Source of the DNA: Thermodesulfovibrio sp.
GTDB taxonomy: Bacteria > Nitrospirota > Thermodesulfovibrionia > Thermodesulfovibrionales > Thermodesulfovibrionaceae
Assembly (NCBI GenBank): GCA_020725335.1
Contig: DYFF01000002.1
Location: 62,001-126,000 of the forward strand
Direction: 5' to 3'
DNA: 64,000 bases
The notes below the pieces were generated by a model, which was not told where the DNA came from, did not search any database, and saw nothing but the letters and a program-made list of their open reading frames with translations. The translations under genes were made by a program, and so were the position numbers. Positions 8,387-17,156 of the stretch are shown here, one piece after another (positions within the stretch are counted from its first letter, which is position 1; each line of letters starts with the position of its first letter).

Positions 8387-9238
8387 TTACCTCTTATATA
8401 AAACTTTTTTGCTTATTAATAATTTATTGCAATAGCTCGTATCAGAACACATATATATTCTTTTCCCTTTGCTGTCATCTATTATCTCATCAAGAAAAGT
8501 ATCATCGCTTCCGCAAAGTATGCATTTTTCTCCCATAAAGTTCTCCACTCTAAATTGAAAATCTTCAAATTCTAAAGGTTCTACAGATGTATAAGGTGGA
8601 ATTGCATAGATTCTTTTTTCTCTCCCTGCCCCAAAAATATATAAAGTTTCAGCCATATTGAGCTTTTTAATGTCCCAACGGGGAATAGGGCTTGGATCCA
8701 TTATGTATCTTTTATTTACCATAACAGGATATCTTGCCCCTATACTTATTTCTCTGTAAGTGACTATATCTTCATAAAGATATAGCCACATTCTTGAGTA
8801 ATCTGCCTCTGCATGCATTCTTCTTGTTTCAAACTCTGATGGTTCAAAAACTCGCAAAGCTTCTGGATAAGGAACCTGAAGTACGAGTATTTGATTTTCA
8901 TTCATTTTTTCCTCGGGTATTCTGTGTCTTGTCTGAATAATTGAGGCTTTAGTTGTATCTGTTGTAATTTTTACATTTGTAACAGCATTAATAAATTTCT
9001 TTATATTTACAGCATTTACACTTTCATCGCATCCCTGATCAATTACTTTAAGAACATCATTTGGACCAATTAGAGATAGTGTTATTTGTATACCACCTGT
9101 TCCCCAACCTCTTGCTATTGGAAGCTCTCTTGAACTAAAAGGAACTTGATACCCTGGAACAGCTATGGCTTTTAAAATTTTTCTTCTTATCTCTCTTTTA
9201 GATGCTTCATCTAAAAAGCCAAAATTATATCCCTTCAT
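8387..9238 (-). CDS. phnJ: PhnJ, radical SAM C-P lyase
   Basis: The catalytic enzyme that breaks the carbon-phosphorus bond of ribose-phosphonate 5-phosphates, releasing the alkane (methane from methylphosphonate). The 283-residue protein keeps the unusual cluster ligands C239, C242 and C264 (CxxC then 21 residues) and the catalytic Cys, C270, five residues later. It also has the conserved ARGWGTGGIQ-type segment near residue 42. It overlaps phnI by 4 bp (ATGA). All catalytic cysteines are intact, so the pathway should be functional. Confidence 0.97.
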   Translation of the reverse strand: MKGYNFGFLDEASKREIRRKILKAIAVPGYQVPFSSRELPIARGWGTGGIQITLSLIGPNDVLKVIDQGCDESVNAVNIKKFINAVTNVKITTDTTKASIIQTRHRIPEEKMNENQILVLQVPYPEALRVFEPSEFETRRMHAEADYSRMWLYLYEDIVTYREISIGARYPVMVNKRYIMDPSPIPRWDIKKLNMAETLYIFGAGREKRIYAIPPYTSVEPLEFEDFQFRVENFMGEKCILCGSDDTFLDEIIDDSKGKRIYMCSDTSYCNKLLISKKVLYKR

Positions 9239-10323
9239 TTATTCCTCTCTAATGATTCCCTTTGAGCTTTTCTTAACCTATCTAAGTCCGATTGAAAAGT
9301 TACATAATGAGGGAGTTTATAGTGATTGCAAAAACCCATTGACTCTATTCCATCAATATGTGATAGAACAAATTCCTGATTTTCAGATATCATCTGCGGT
9401 TTTTCACTCTGCATTGCTCCGTCAAGGACTGCCATTGATATTGCTTTAGTTTCATTGTGTCCAAAGCAAAGTCCATATCCAAGTTTGAACTTTGGCTGTC
9501 CTTCACTGTCCTCAAATTTAGCTATTACTTCTACCTCGGTGACCTTTATTTCACCTATTGAGCAATAACCTTCAGAAAATGGAATTTTTACATAAACTGG
9601 AACGTATCCAACTCTTAGTTCACCTACAGTAGGGTGAATATCTCCATATCCTCGCATATTGGAATAGGCAAGAAGAAGTAATCCGCCTGTTTCTGATCTT
9701 GCCATTACTTGAAGTGAGGCACTTCTTGATGCTGGAAAGGTAAGTGACTGTCTTGTAATGTCAAAAAATCCATTTGCATTCTTTGAACCCTCCATAAGTA
9801 AGCCTTCAGCCCTTAAAATGTCTACTATTTTGGGGAAAGTCTCGGGAAAATCATAATTTGATAAGTTGATATCTTTAAGGAATTCCTTAACAAAATTTTT
9901 TCTTTTCTGTGGAGACTCATTTATAAGGTTGAAATCGAGAAGTCTTAATGTGTAGTCCGAGGTAGGACCTAAAATCTGTCCACCGGGTATTTCTTTAAAT
10001 GCTGCTGAAATTCTTCTTATGATTCTCATTTTTTTTGTATCTATTGGAAGAGAATATCCTAATCTTTCAATTGTTGTTCTGTAGGACCTTAGTATAAAGG
10101 AGGCTTCAAATATGTCCCCGGCAGTTTGTTTTATTGCTAATGCAGCAAGTTCTGGTGCATAAAGAGAACCTTCGCTAATAATTCTATCAATGAGTAAATA
10201 AAGTTCATTAGTTATTTGTCTGATTTCCAAAGGTTTTGAATTGCCCTTGATTCTTTGATATATGAGTAATTTACAGGCATTTTCAATAGCTTCTGTTCCG
10301 CCTTTAACTGCAACATATCCCAT
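9235..10323 (-). CDS. phnI: PhnI, core subunit of C-P lyase
   Basis: With PhnG, PhnH and PhnL it transfers the phosphonate to ATP in place of adenine; alone it has nucleosidase activity in E. coli. The start MGYVAVKGGTEAI is the family hallmark. Residues near 325 contain LSHIDGIESMGFCNHYKLP, a conserved stretch. The length of 362 is normal. It begins one base after phnH ends and overlaps phnJ by 4 bp. No oddities were seen. Confidence 0.96.
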   Translation of the reverse strand: MGYVAVKGGTEAIENACKLLIYQRIKGNSKPLEIRQITNELYLLIDRIISEGSLYAPELAALAIKQTAGDIFEASFILRSYRTTIERLGYSLPIDTKKMRIIRRISAAFKEIPGGQILGPTSDYTLRLLDFNLINESPQKRKNFVKEFLKDINLSNYDFPETFPKIVDILRAEGLLMEGSKNANGFFDITRQSLTFPASRSASLQVMARSETGGLLLLAYSNMRGYGDIHPTVGELRVGYVPVYVKIPFSEGYCSIGEIKVTEVEVIAKFEDSEGQPKFKLGYGLCFGHNETKAISMAVLDGAMQSEKPQMISENQEFVLSHIDGIESMGFCNHYKLPHYVTFQSDLDRLRKAQRESLERNK

Positions 10324-10914
10324 TTAGTAAACCTCCAAAATTCTTGTTGATCTTGGAAGAGATAGAATTTTACCTGATTCATAAATAAAAATTGAGTCTA
10401 AGCCGAGAGGATAGTTTGCATTTATGGTTTTAAGGAGTATAAATTCTTCTTTTTTAATTCCTTCAACTGAAACAATTTTTTCCTCTTTTATTCCGGGACC
10501 TTTTAGCTTCAATTTAACAGTTTGAATGTTATTAGGTGATAGATAATATATCAATGTAGCTCCGGAGTCAGGATATTCAGGTGTACCAATTTTTGCTTTT
10601 ACTATCTCTCCTCTACTATTACTGTCAGTGATTATTACAAAATCTGCCTCTGTTATATCTTTATATACTGAACCTGTTAATTCAAAAATTTTTTTCGCAG
10701 TTTTATCTTTATCATCTCCTATTATGCAGAAGCTTACTTCGTTGTCAATGAGTGTTTTTGCAATAAGATAAATATAACCATTTCTGTCTATAGAATCTAT
10801 AAAACTAATATCATAAATTTTCCCAGGATTACACATAGCATTAACAAGCAGGCGGAATGTTCTCTGGCAATTTAAAGTTTCCTCATTCAAGATTATGGAA
10901 TTTACGTAATTCAT
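10324..10914 (-). CDS. phnH: PhnH, core subunit of C-P lyase
   Basis: Non-catalytic core component of PhnGHIJ. It is 196 residues long, with the family features FRLLVNAMCNPGKIYD (about 20-35), FVIITDSNSRGEI, GTPEYPDSGATLIY and, near the C terminus, FPLG-like NYPLGLDSIF. It lies between phnG (7-bp gap) and phnI (adjacent). Identification rests on these motifs plus position. Confidence 0.93.
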   Translation of the reverse strand: MNYVNSIILNEETLNCQRTFRLLVNAMCNPGKIYDISFIDSIDRNGYIYLIAKTLIDNEVSFCIIGDDKDKTAKKIFELTGSVYKDITEADFVIITDSNSRGEIVKAKIGTPEYPDSGATLIYYLSPNNIQTVKLKLKGPGIKEEKIVSVEGIKKEEFILLKTINANYPLGLDSIFIYESGKILSLPRSTRILEVY

Positions 10915-10921
10915 CTATCTT

Positions 10922-11386
10922 TTACCTTTTTACCATAGTTTCAAAATTAACCTTTGTTTTTAATATTATTGCTTTTTCAATTTTTTCATTTTTTGAAATA
11001 GTTTCTCTCAACAAAGATATATATTTAATAAACTTTTTCTTTAGGCCATTATTATTTGATTTCATTAATGCCATTATAAAGGCTAATACTAAAGCTCGAT
11101 CCGGTTCATCTCCAATAATAATTCCGCATCCTTTTGAATTGTAATATTCTATACTTGCCACTGTTACTAATATCTCACCTAAGCAAAACTCAGTTTTAAA
11201 AGAATCTAAAGCAGTTGCCATGATTAATCCAGTGGCAGGTTCTCTTAAAATGGTTATTTTTTCATTTAACATTAAATTTTTGAGTTTATCTATGATTTTT
11301 TTGTCAGCCTTTGTAATTAAAATTCCCAAATCTTTCATATCTTCCATTTTATATATCCCATTTATGTTATTTTTTTTCTTAACCAA
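10922..11386 (-). CDS. phnG: PhnG, core subunit of C-P lyase
   Basis: Small core component of the C-P lyase complex, 154 residues. The conserved region REPATGLIMATALDSF followed by FCLGEILVTVASIEY corresponds to the PhnG segments that contact PhnI. Its start overlaps the end of phnE by 25 bp. The N-terminal 15 residues (many Lys/Asn) lie within that overlap and are poorly conserved, so the start could be the internal ATG of MEDMKDLG. The call is firm by motif and operon position. Confidence 0.9.
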   Translation of the reverse strand: MVKKKNNINGIYKMEDMKDLGILITKADKKIIDKLKNLMLNEKITILREPATGLIMATALDSFKTEFCLGEILVTVASIEYYNSKGCGIIIGDEPDRALVLAFIMALMKSNNNGLKKKFIKYISLLRETISKNEKIEKAIILKTKVNFETMVKR

Positions 11387-12915
11387 GACGATATCTTGTC
11401 AATAATAAGAATAGTAATAAGAATTAGTAAGATAATTGTTAGCGCTCTCTGATAATCAAAAACTCTCATACTCATTATGAGTTCAAAACCAATACCTCCA
11501 GCACCAACTACACCCATTACTGTAGAGGCTCTAATGTTTCTGTCAAGAAGATAAAGATTGTAACTGTTGAAAAGAGGAATTATCTGAGGTAAAACCGCAT
11601 GTCTTATTTTTTGGATATATTTTGCTCCAGTTGAATCTATAGCTTCTAATGGTTTTTTATCAATGTTTTCTATTGATTCACAATAAAACTTTCCTAAAAA
11701 CCCAGTAGTATGAAGTGCTATGGCAAGAACACCTGCAAAAGGACCTAAACCAACTGCTGCGACAAATAGCAGAGCAAACATCAACTCTGGCATGGCTCTG
11801 AAGAAATTGCTTGTCTCTCTTGAAAAAATATTGATTACTCTATAGTGAGTAATATTTCTTGCAGCAAGAATTCCTAAGGGTATAGATAAAATTATGGCAA
11901 GTATTGTTCCGGTTATACCCATACTAACTGTTTCAATAATTAGATAGAGATACCTTTCTATTTCTGAAATCTTAGGCGGAAATAAATCTCTTAAAAATTC
12001 AAGTATTCTTGGAATTCCATTAAAGATTTCAGATAAGTTAAAAGGTATGAAGAAGAAAGAAATTAATGAGACTAAAATAATGATACCAATAAGCATAAGA
12101 TTAATAAACTTATTTTGCTTACTCATGAAGTTGCCATCTATTATGTTTTTGCTCATTTTTGCTGATGCCCGATCTATTAGAGTTATAATTAGTATTACAA
12201 CAATAAGAATTGCAGATACTTTTTGATAATTAAAGGATCGCATTTGAGTGAAGAGTTCCACTCCCAGCCCACCTGCACCGACTAAACCTAATACCATTGC
12301 TATTCGGATGTTATGATCCAAAAGATAGAAATTATAACCCATAAATAGAGGAAATACTTGAGGCATTATTGCGTGTCTAATAATTCCAAGTTTATGGCTT
12401 CCAGTTGACTCTAAAGCCTCTACAGGTTTTTTATCAATACTTTCAATAGCTTCTGCATAAAATTTACCGAGCAAACCAACAGTGGCTAAACTAAGAGCAA
12501 GAATTCCAGGTATTGGACCTAACCCAAAGGCTGTGACAAAAATTAAGGCAAACATGATATCAGGTACAGCTCTAAAAAAATTAATCAATCCCTTTGACAC
12601 TAAATATGGAAGACCCTGTGAGATGTTATTCGCTGATAAAAGGCCTAAGGGTAATGATAGTAAAATTCCAAAAACAGTGCCCCAGAATCCTATGGCTATA
12701 GTCTCAAATGTAACTAAAAGTATTTTGTCAAATCTTGAAAAATTAGGTGGAAACATCTCTCTAATAAGAGATATAGAGTGAGAAAAACCAGTGATTAAAG
12801 AAAAAATATCAAATTTCGATATCTTAAAAGCAACTACAATGACAGCAGATATAATACTCCACGTAAAGAATATTTTTAGTCTTTTCGTGAAGTTTATTGT
12901 TAAGCTGCCATCCAT
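11362..12915 (-). CDS. phnE: PhnE-PhnE fused phosphonate ABC permease
   Basis: A 517-residue inner-membrane permease made of two complete PhnE domains in tandem, each about 250 residues. Each half has its own coupling-helix motif: FYAEAIESIDKKPVEALEST (first half) and FYCESIENIDKKPLEAIDST (second half). Each ends in a GLVGAGGLG- or GVVGAGGIG-type segment. About twelve transmembrane stretches are expected. Normally PhnE works as a homodimer; here one chain would supply both halves. It overlaps phnC by 16 bp and phnG by 25 bp. It is a duplication-fusion that has diverged at sequence level. Confidence 0.95.
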   Translation of the reverse strand: MDGSLTINFTKRLKIFFTWSIISAVIVVAFKISKFDIFSLITGFSHSISLIREMFPPNFSRFDKILLVTFETIAIGFWGTVFGILLSLPLGLLSANNISQGLPYLVSKGLINFFRAVPDIMFALIFVTAFGLGPIPGILALSLATVGLLGKFYAEAIESIDKKPVEALESTGSHKLGIIRHAIMPQVFPLFMGYNFYLLDHNIRIAMVLGLVGAGGLGVELFTQMRSFNYQKVSAILIVVILIITLIDRASAKMSKNIIDGNFMSKQNKFINLMLIGIIILVSLISFFFIPFNLSEIFNGIPRILEFLRDLFPPKISEIERYLYLIIETVSMGITGTILAIILSIPLGILAARNITHYRVINIFSRETSNFFRAMPELMFALLFVAAVGLGPFAGVLAIALHTTGFLGKFYCESIENIDKKPLEAIDSTGAKYIQKIRHAVLPQIIPLFNSYNLYLLDRNIRASTVMGVVGAGGIGFELIMSMRVFDYQRALTIILLILITILIIDKISSWLRKKIT

Positions 12916-13676
12916 TCAAATTCCTCACTCTCTTCTATTTCATAAAGGCTCAAGAGTTCGGTTTTATTAAGTAAGGATATTTTTCCATCAAAAATTATTT
13001 TTCCTTTTTTAAGAGCTATTACTCTGTTAAAATTATCCTTTACTGTATCTATGTGATGGAGAACACAAAGTAGGGTTATTCCCTTTTCTTCATTTATTTT
13101 AAGAAGAAGATCAATTATTTTTTGGCTTGTTTTTGGGTCAAGATTAGCAATAGGTTCATCGGCAAGCAGTATGTCTGGATTTTGCATAAGAGCTCTTGCA
13201 ATAGCAACCCTCTGTTTTTCTCCACCGCTTAGTCTGTCTACTCTTTCTGATGCTTTATGCTCTATATCAACAAATCTTAGTAGCTCCATTGCCTTTTCTT
13301 TTTCTTCTTTACTGAAAAGCCCAATTGTTGAGAGAACAAGTCCTACTCCATTGTCATATCTTCCAAGTGAACCAGCCAGAACATTCTCAAGAACAGATGT
13401 TCTTTCAACAAGATTAAAAAGTTGATATATCATTCCTATTCTTTTTCTCATTTGACGTAAATTTTTTTTGTCTGAATATTTTATTTCTTTTCCATCAATA
13501 GAGATGGAACCATTATCAGGTATAACAAAGCCATTTATAGTCCTTATCAGAGTTGTTTTGCCTGAACCACTTGGTCCAATTATTGCTATTGATTCGCCTT
13601 GCTGGATTTTTAGACAAATATTATCTAAAACAGTGTCTCCCTTAAATTTTTTTGTAATATTTTGTAATGAAATCAT
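12900..13676 (-). CDS. phnC: PhnC, phosphonate transporter ATPase
   Basis: ATP-binding component of the phosphonate importer, 258 residues. Walker A is GPSGSGKTTLIRTING (about 34-49), the signature RLSGGEKQRVAIARALMQ, Walker B ILLADEPIANLDP, and a switch His in VLHHID. A strong AGGAGG ribosome site precedes the ATG. It is separated from the binding-protein gene phnD by a 59-bp gap that holds a perfect inverted repeat. Its stop region overlaps the start of phnE. Confidence 0.96.
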   Translation of the reverse strand: MISLQNITKKFKGDTVLDNICLKIQQGESIAIIGPSGSGKTTLIRTINGFVIPDNGSISIDGKEIKYSDKKNLRQMRKRIGMIYQLFNLVERTSVLENVLAGSLGRYDNGVGLVLSTIGLFSKEEKEKAMELLRFVDIEHKASERVDRLSGGEKQRVAIARALMQNPDILLADEPIANLDPKTSQKIIDLLLKINEEKGITLLCVLHHIDTVKDNFNRVIALKKGKIIFDGKISLLNKTELLSLYEIEESEEFEWMAA

Positions 13677-13691
13677 TTAAAACCTCCTTTT

Positions 13692-13723
13692 TTAAGAGGA
13701 CTGAGTATACTCAGTCCTCTTAA
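13692..13723. repeat. Perfect 32-bp inverted repeat between phnD and phnC
   Basis: Two 16-base arms meet at 13707/13708 with no mismatch; the right arm reads TACTCAGTCCTCTTAA. In the phn mRNA it forms a long hairpin right after the phnD stop and just before the phnC ribosome site. No U-run follows on the transcribed strand (AAAAAAGGAGG instead), so it is not a simple terminator. A hairpin in this place usually stabilises the upstream message or reduces downstream expression, giving more binding protein than transporter. On the plus strand a T5 run follows, so it could stop antisense transcription. Confidence 0.8.
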
Positions 13724-13735
13724 TTTTTAGTATTG

Positions 13736-14641
13736 CTATTTCAAAGTGTCTATAAATTTTTTTATTTCCTTGATTGTTCTATAATCTGAGTCACTGGCTA
13801 ATTTATATCCTTTAATTCTTGGAGAAGGCGTAATATTGGATGGTACCTTGAGGATTGCATTTCTTAAACGTGATTTTGTATCCTTATCAAGGTCAGATCT
13901 ATATGCGAAAGGTTCACCAACTATTTCTGGAGATTTCCAAATTATTACAACAGAATCAGTTGATATCTTCCCCTTATCTATCATATCGTGGTAAACTTCA
14001 TCGTATACTGATGCCATGTCAATGATTTTATTTTTCACTGTAAGAGCTGCTGCGTCATGGGTTCCTATATATCCTACTTTTTTAAAAACCTTTTCTGGAA
14101 CTATATCACCTAAATGCATATAATATCTTGGCACTGCATAGCCAGAGGTGGAAGCTGTTTCAGTAAAAGTAAATGTAAATTTTTTTCTAAACTCGCCATT
14201 AAGTTTTTCACTAATAAATTTCAACCCTTCAATGCCTTCTAAGGTTTTCGAAATACCAAGTTTTTGAGCCACTTCCGGAGTTGCAACGAGATATGAATGA
14301 TAAGTTGTCTTTCCATTTTTATCAACACCTACAGCGAATGCTTCAGCTCCTGCTCTTTCATTAGCAAGAACATAGGAAAAAGGGCCAAACCAAGCAACAT
14401 CTAACTTTTTTGCTCTCATTGCTTCAATAATGCCTGTATAATCTGTGGCTGTAAAAAGCTCTATACATCTACCAATTTCCTTTTCCATGAAATTTTTGAG
14501 CGGAGTATGTTTGTCAATCAATGCTTTAGGGTCTTCAGTTGGAATTAATCCCATAATAAGGCATTTTTCTTTTGCGATGGCAAAATTAAATGATAATATC
14601 AAAATGAAGATAATTAATAAACTTGATATTAGTCCTTTCAT
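13736..14641 (-). CDS. phnD: PhnD, periplasmic phosphonate-binding protein
   Basis: Captures phosphonates and hands them to PhnCE. Residues 1-23 are a signal peptide ending in NFAIA before KEKC. The mature part shows the family pattern: GLIPTEDP, an AMRAKKLDVAWFGPFSY segment (phosphonate contact and Tyr/Phe cage), TASTSGYAVPRYYM and VYHDM. A clear AGGAGG site lies 6-7 bases before the ATG. It is the first structural gene after phnF (14-bp gap). Length 301. Confidence 0.95.
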   Translation of the reverse strand: MKGLISSLLIIFILILSFNFAIAKEKCLIMGLIPTEDPKALIDKHTPLKNFMEKEIGRCIELFTATDYTGIIEAMRAKKLDVAWFGPFSYVLANERAGAEAFAVGVDKNGKTTYHSYLVATPEVAQKLGISKTLEGIEGLKFISEKLNGEFRKKFTFTFTETASTSGYAVPRYYMHLGDIVPEKVFKKVGYIGTHDAAALTVKNKIIDMASVYDEVYHDMIDKGKISTDSVVIIWKSPEIVGEPFAYRSDLDKDTKSRLRNAILKVPSNITPSPRIKGYKLASDSDYRTIKEIKKFIDTLK

Positions 14642-14655
14642 TTCAAAACCTCCTT

Positions 14656-15468
14656 TTAGATTGATTTAGAGTTTAAAGTTAAATGAATGCAATCAAGATT
14701 TCGTGTTTTAGGATTTTCTTTGTGATTATCACCTCCTTTATTCTGAAAATCTAAGTAAATAGAGCAGATGTCTCCTCTAAATTTTGTAATACAGTATTCA
14801 ATCGGGATTTGCTTAAAATCAGCAGATAAGCTTTTTACAACTAACAGAGGAGTTTTATTAGATATACCAAGCACTTTCATTTCATAGCTGTCTGGCAAGG
14901 TTACTTCAAATTCAGATGAAAGTCTTACAGGCTGTATATTGTAAATACTTTCAAAAATTTGATAAAGAGAGAAAAAGCCTTTGATGTGTTTATTTATATC
15001 CTTGAATCTTTCTGAATCTAAAAAAGACTTTGTATAGCAAAAAGGTATATTATCAACATACCTCAAAATCTCTAAAACTATGATTTTCCTTGAAGGTTCA
15101 ATCCCTAATTTTTTAGAAATTATTTTTTCTGGATATATCTCATAAGATTCAAGAATTTTGGCATCAGGGTTAAAACCTAAATTGAGAATTGATTCTGTAA
15201 ACCTTGTTTTTTTTGAAACTTTGTAAGATATTTTATTTACTGAAACAAACGTGCCTTTTCCTTTGATAGTGTAAATAAATCCTTCGTTTCTCATTTTTTC
15301 AATAGCTTTCCTGACAGTATGCCTATTGATTTTATATGTTTTACTTAATTCATATTCAGAAGGAATTTTATGATTTGCCTTGAATTCTCCTCTGCAGATT
15401 TTTTCTTTAAGAATTCTATAAAGTTGCTCATATAAATATAAGCTTGAATTTCCATCAATAAAACTCAA
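14656..15468 (-). CDS. phnF: PhnF-like GntR/HutC transcription regulator
   Basis: Repressor-type regulator with an N-terminal winged helix (KIPSEYELSKTYKINRHTVR followed by KGKGTFVS) and a C-terminal UTRA ligand domain. Its ligand is probably a phosphonate or phosphate compound, as it leads the phn operon. The start is chosen at TTG 15466-15468, because GGAGGT sits five bases upstream. A longer reading from ATG 15490-15492 (8 more residues) would put that ribosome site inside the gene. About 270 residues. A small inverted repeat upstream may be its operator. Confidence 0.88.
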   Translation of the reverse strand: MSFIDGNSSLYLYEQLYRILKEKICRGEFKANHKIPSEYELSKTYKINRHTVRKAIEKMRNEGFIYTIKGKGTFVSVNKISYKVSKKTRFTESILNLGFNPDAKILESYEIYPEKIISKKLGIEPSRKIIVLEILRYVDNIPFCYTKSFLDSERFKDINKHIKGFFSLYQIFESIYNIQPVRLSSEFEVTLPDSYEMKVLGISNKTPLLVVKSLSADFKQIPIEYCITKFRGDICSIYLDFQNKGGDNHKENPKTRNLDCIHLTLNSKSI

Positions 15469-15493
15469 CTCAACCTCCATTAAGTTATACATC

Positions 15494-15505
15494 TATACAA
15501 GTATA
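15494..15505. promoter_or_regulatory. Candidate operator upstream of phnF
   Basis: TATACAAGTATA has two 5-base arms around a 2-base centre. It sits 25-36 bases before the chosen phnF start and overlaps the likely -10 region (TATACT on the minus strand). GntR/HutC regulators bind short symmetric sites of this sort, so autoregulation by PhnF is plausible. In AT-rich DNA a 12-base repeat can also arise by chance. Confidence 0.35.
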
Positions 15506-15674
15506 AAACTAATTCTGTTAAGCAATTGTTAAGGATAAATTAAAATTTTGTTAAAATTATTAAGCTACTTTTTGATGATGTCTATTAGTTAAAAAAGTTG
15601 AATAAAAATGAATTAAAAACTCAGTTCAGAGTGGAAAAATTAGAATTTGAAACTTAGCTTCTCTCAACTATAAT

Positions 15675-16997
15675 TTAAATATAGAATTTTTGCTTTTTTA
15701 AATAATTTTTTACTTCTTCTCCTTCAGTTTCAAAGCCTCTTTTACCCATTGCACCATAGGTGAGTCTTTTACCAAGTTCTACGCCAGGCTGGTTAAAGGG
15801 ATTTACTCCATAAAGCAAACCCGCCATTGTAGTTGTTACCTGAAGAAACTGAAAGATTTGACCAATTATGAATGGATTAATTTTGGGTATTATGATTTTC
15901 ATATTTGGTTTTTTGTTCATCCATAAAGCCATTTCAGTGGCAAGCTGTTCTGTATTTATTAATTCTTCAAGTGTGTGTCCTCCTAAAAATCTTAACCCCT
16001 CAATATCATGAAATTCTTCTGGGATTTCCTCTTGAAAATTATGCTGTTCAACAGCCATAAAAAGAATCACTTTATCTTCAGGACCTTCCATCCAAAGCTG
16101 AAGCTGAGAATGCTGGTCAGTTGTTCCTAAGGAAGGATAAGGAGTAGTACCTTTGCCTTCCTTTCCCAAACTTTCTGCCCATAGCTGACAAAACCACTCA
16201 GAGAGAGTTTTGAGTCTGTCTGAATAAGGAAGAAATACGACAATTTTTCTTTCTTTTAGAGTATCCATTAAATAAAGACAGGAAGCAAGGAATGCCATTG
16301 GATTTTCAGGAAGATTTTCTTTAAAAGCTCTATCTGATACCTCTTTTGCTCCTTCAAGAATGGACTCGCTTTTTATTCCTATTGCTTCAGCTAATAGAAG
16401 ACCAACAGGTGACAATACAGAATATCTTCCAACTACATTTTTAGGAATTTCTAAGGCTGGAATTTCATATTCTTCTGCTAATCTTTTTAAATTTCCCTTT
16501 TCAGGGTCTGTTGTGAAAACGAAATGTTCATTCACTTTAAGTTTTTTGTCTCTAATCATTCGCCAAAGGATTAAAAATGATGCAAGAGTCTCTGAAGTGC
16601 TACCTGATTTGGAAATTACATTTATAAGAGTCCTTTTTAAATCTATAATCTCTATTATATGTTTTAAGGTAGTAGGGTCCACATTGTCATATATAAATAC
16701 TTTTGGTTTTTTAGTTAAATTATGGAAAGGGCTTAGAGATTCTAAAATAACTCTTGGACCAAGAGCGCTTCCACCAATTCCAAGGATGATAAAATGTTCA
16801 TACTCTCTCGCTCTTTCACCAATCTCCTTAACTTTTTTTAAATCTTGATAAGGAAGATTTAGAAAGTCGAGTTCACTGTACTTTTTTTCATTTAGAAGGG
16901 TAATAGCCTTTTTAGCATTCTGTTCAATTTCATAAAAATTAAGACCTTTTTTGCCTATTACTTCTGTCAAAACATTAGAAAGGTCAAGCTTTATCAC
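15675..16997 (-). CDS. pgi: Glucose-6-phosphate isomerase
   Basis: Interconverts glucose 6-phosphate and fructose 6-phosphate. At 440 residues it is the short bacterial type. Two SIS domains are visible: GIGGSALGPRVILESL (about 74-89) and INVISKSGSTSETLASF (about 123-139). The catalytic Glu/His region lies in TDQHSQLQLWMEG, and the C-terminal Lys region is near QPGVELGK. The start is GTG, with AGGAGG correctly spaced before it. The first bases overlap the end of a 52-residue membrane protein gene. No terminator is evident downstream. Confidence 0.95.
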   Translation of the reverse strand: MIKLDLSNVLTEVIGKKGLNFYEIEQNAKKAITLLNEKKYSELDFLNLPYQDLKKVKEIGERAREYEHFIILGIGGSALGPRVILESLSPFHNLTKKPKVFIYDNVDPTTLKHIIEIIDLKRTLINVISKSGSTSETLASFLILWRMIRDKKLKVNEHFVFTTDPEKGNLKRLAEEYEIPALEIPKNVVGRYSVLSPVGLLLAEAIGIKSESILEGAKEVSDRAFKENLPENPMAFLASCLYLMDTLKERKIVVFLPYSDRLKTLSEWFCQLWAESLGKEGKGTTPYPSLGTTDQHSQLQLWMEGPEDKVILFMAVEQHNFQEEIPEEFHDIEGLRFLGGHTLEELINTEQLATEMALWMNKKPNMKIIIPKINPFIIGQIFQFLQVTTTMAGLLYGVNPFNQPGVELGKRLTYGAMGKRGFETEGEEVKNYLKKQKFYI

Positions 16998-17142
16998 TTT
17001 TGCCTCCTTTTTTTGAAAAATAGGCTACCAAGAAAACTATAAGAACAGATAGAAGAATAATAATAGCAAGAACCTTTGTTATCTTGAAAGCCATAATTAC
17101 AAGAAGCGCGAGAGCCAAAAGAAGATATAGTTGCCAACTCAA
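16984..17142 (-). CDS. Small hydrophobic membrane protein (52 aa), TTG start
   Basis: An unannotated-looking small gene between the ATP synthase I-like gene and pgi. It starts at TTG 17140-17142, five bases after GGAGG, and encodes MSWQLYLLLALALLVIMAFK and onward, ending KKGGKSDKA. Residues 4-20 and 24-43 form two hydrophobic helices separated by KITK; the tail is basic. Its stop overlaps the pgi GTG by 14 bp, which suggests translational coupling. An overlapping frame (16994-17194) with no ribosome site is the likely mis-call. The function is unknown; the neighbourhood suggests a link with ATP synthase assembly, but this is only position. Confidence 0.65.
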   Translation of the reverse strand: MSWQLYLLLALALLVIMAFKITKVLAIIILLSVLIVFLVAYFSKKGGKSDKA

Positions 17143-17156
17143 ATATAGCCTCCTTT

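Noticed and set aside
13692-13723. The palindrome as an intrinsic terminator of the phn operon
   Set aside because: No U-run on the transcribed strand and all downstream phn genes are intact and closely spaced.
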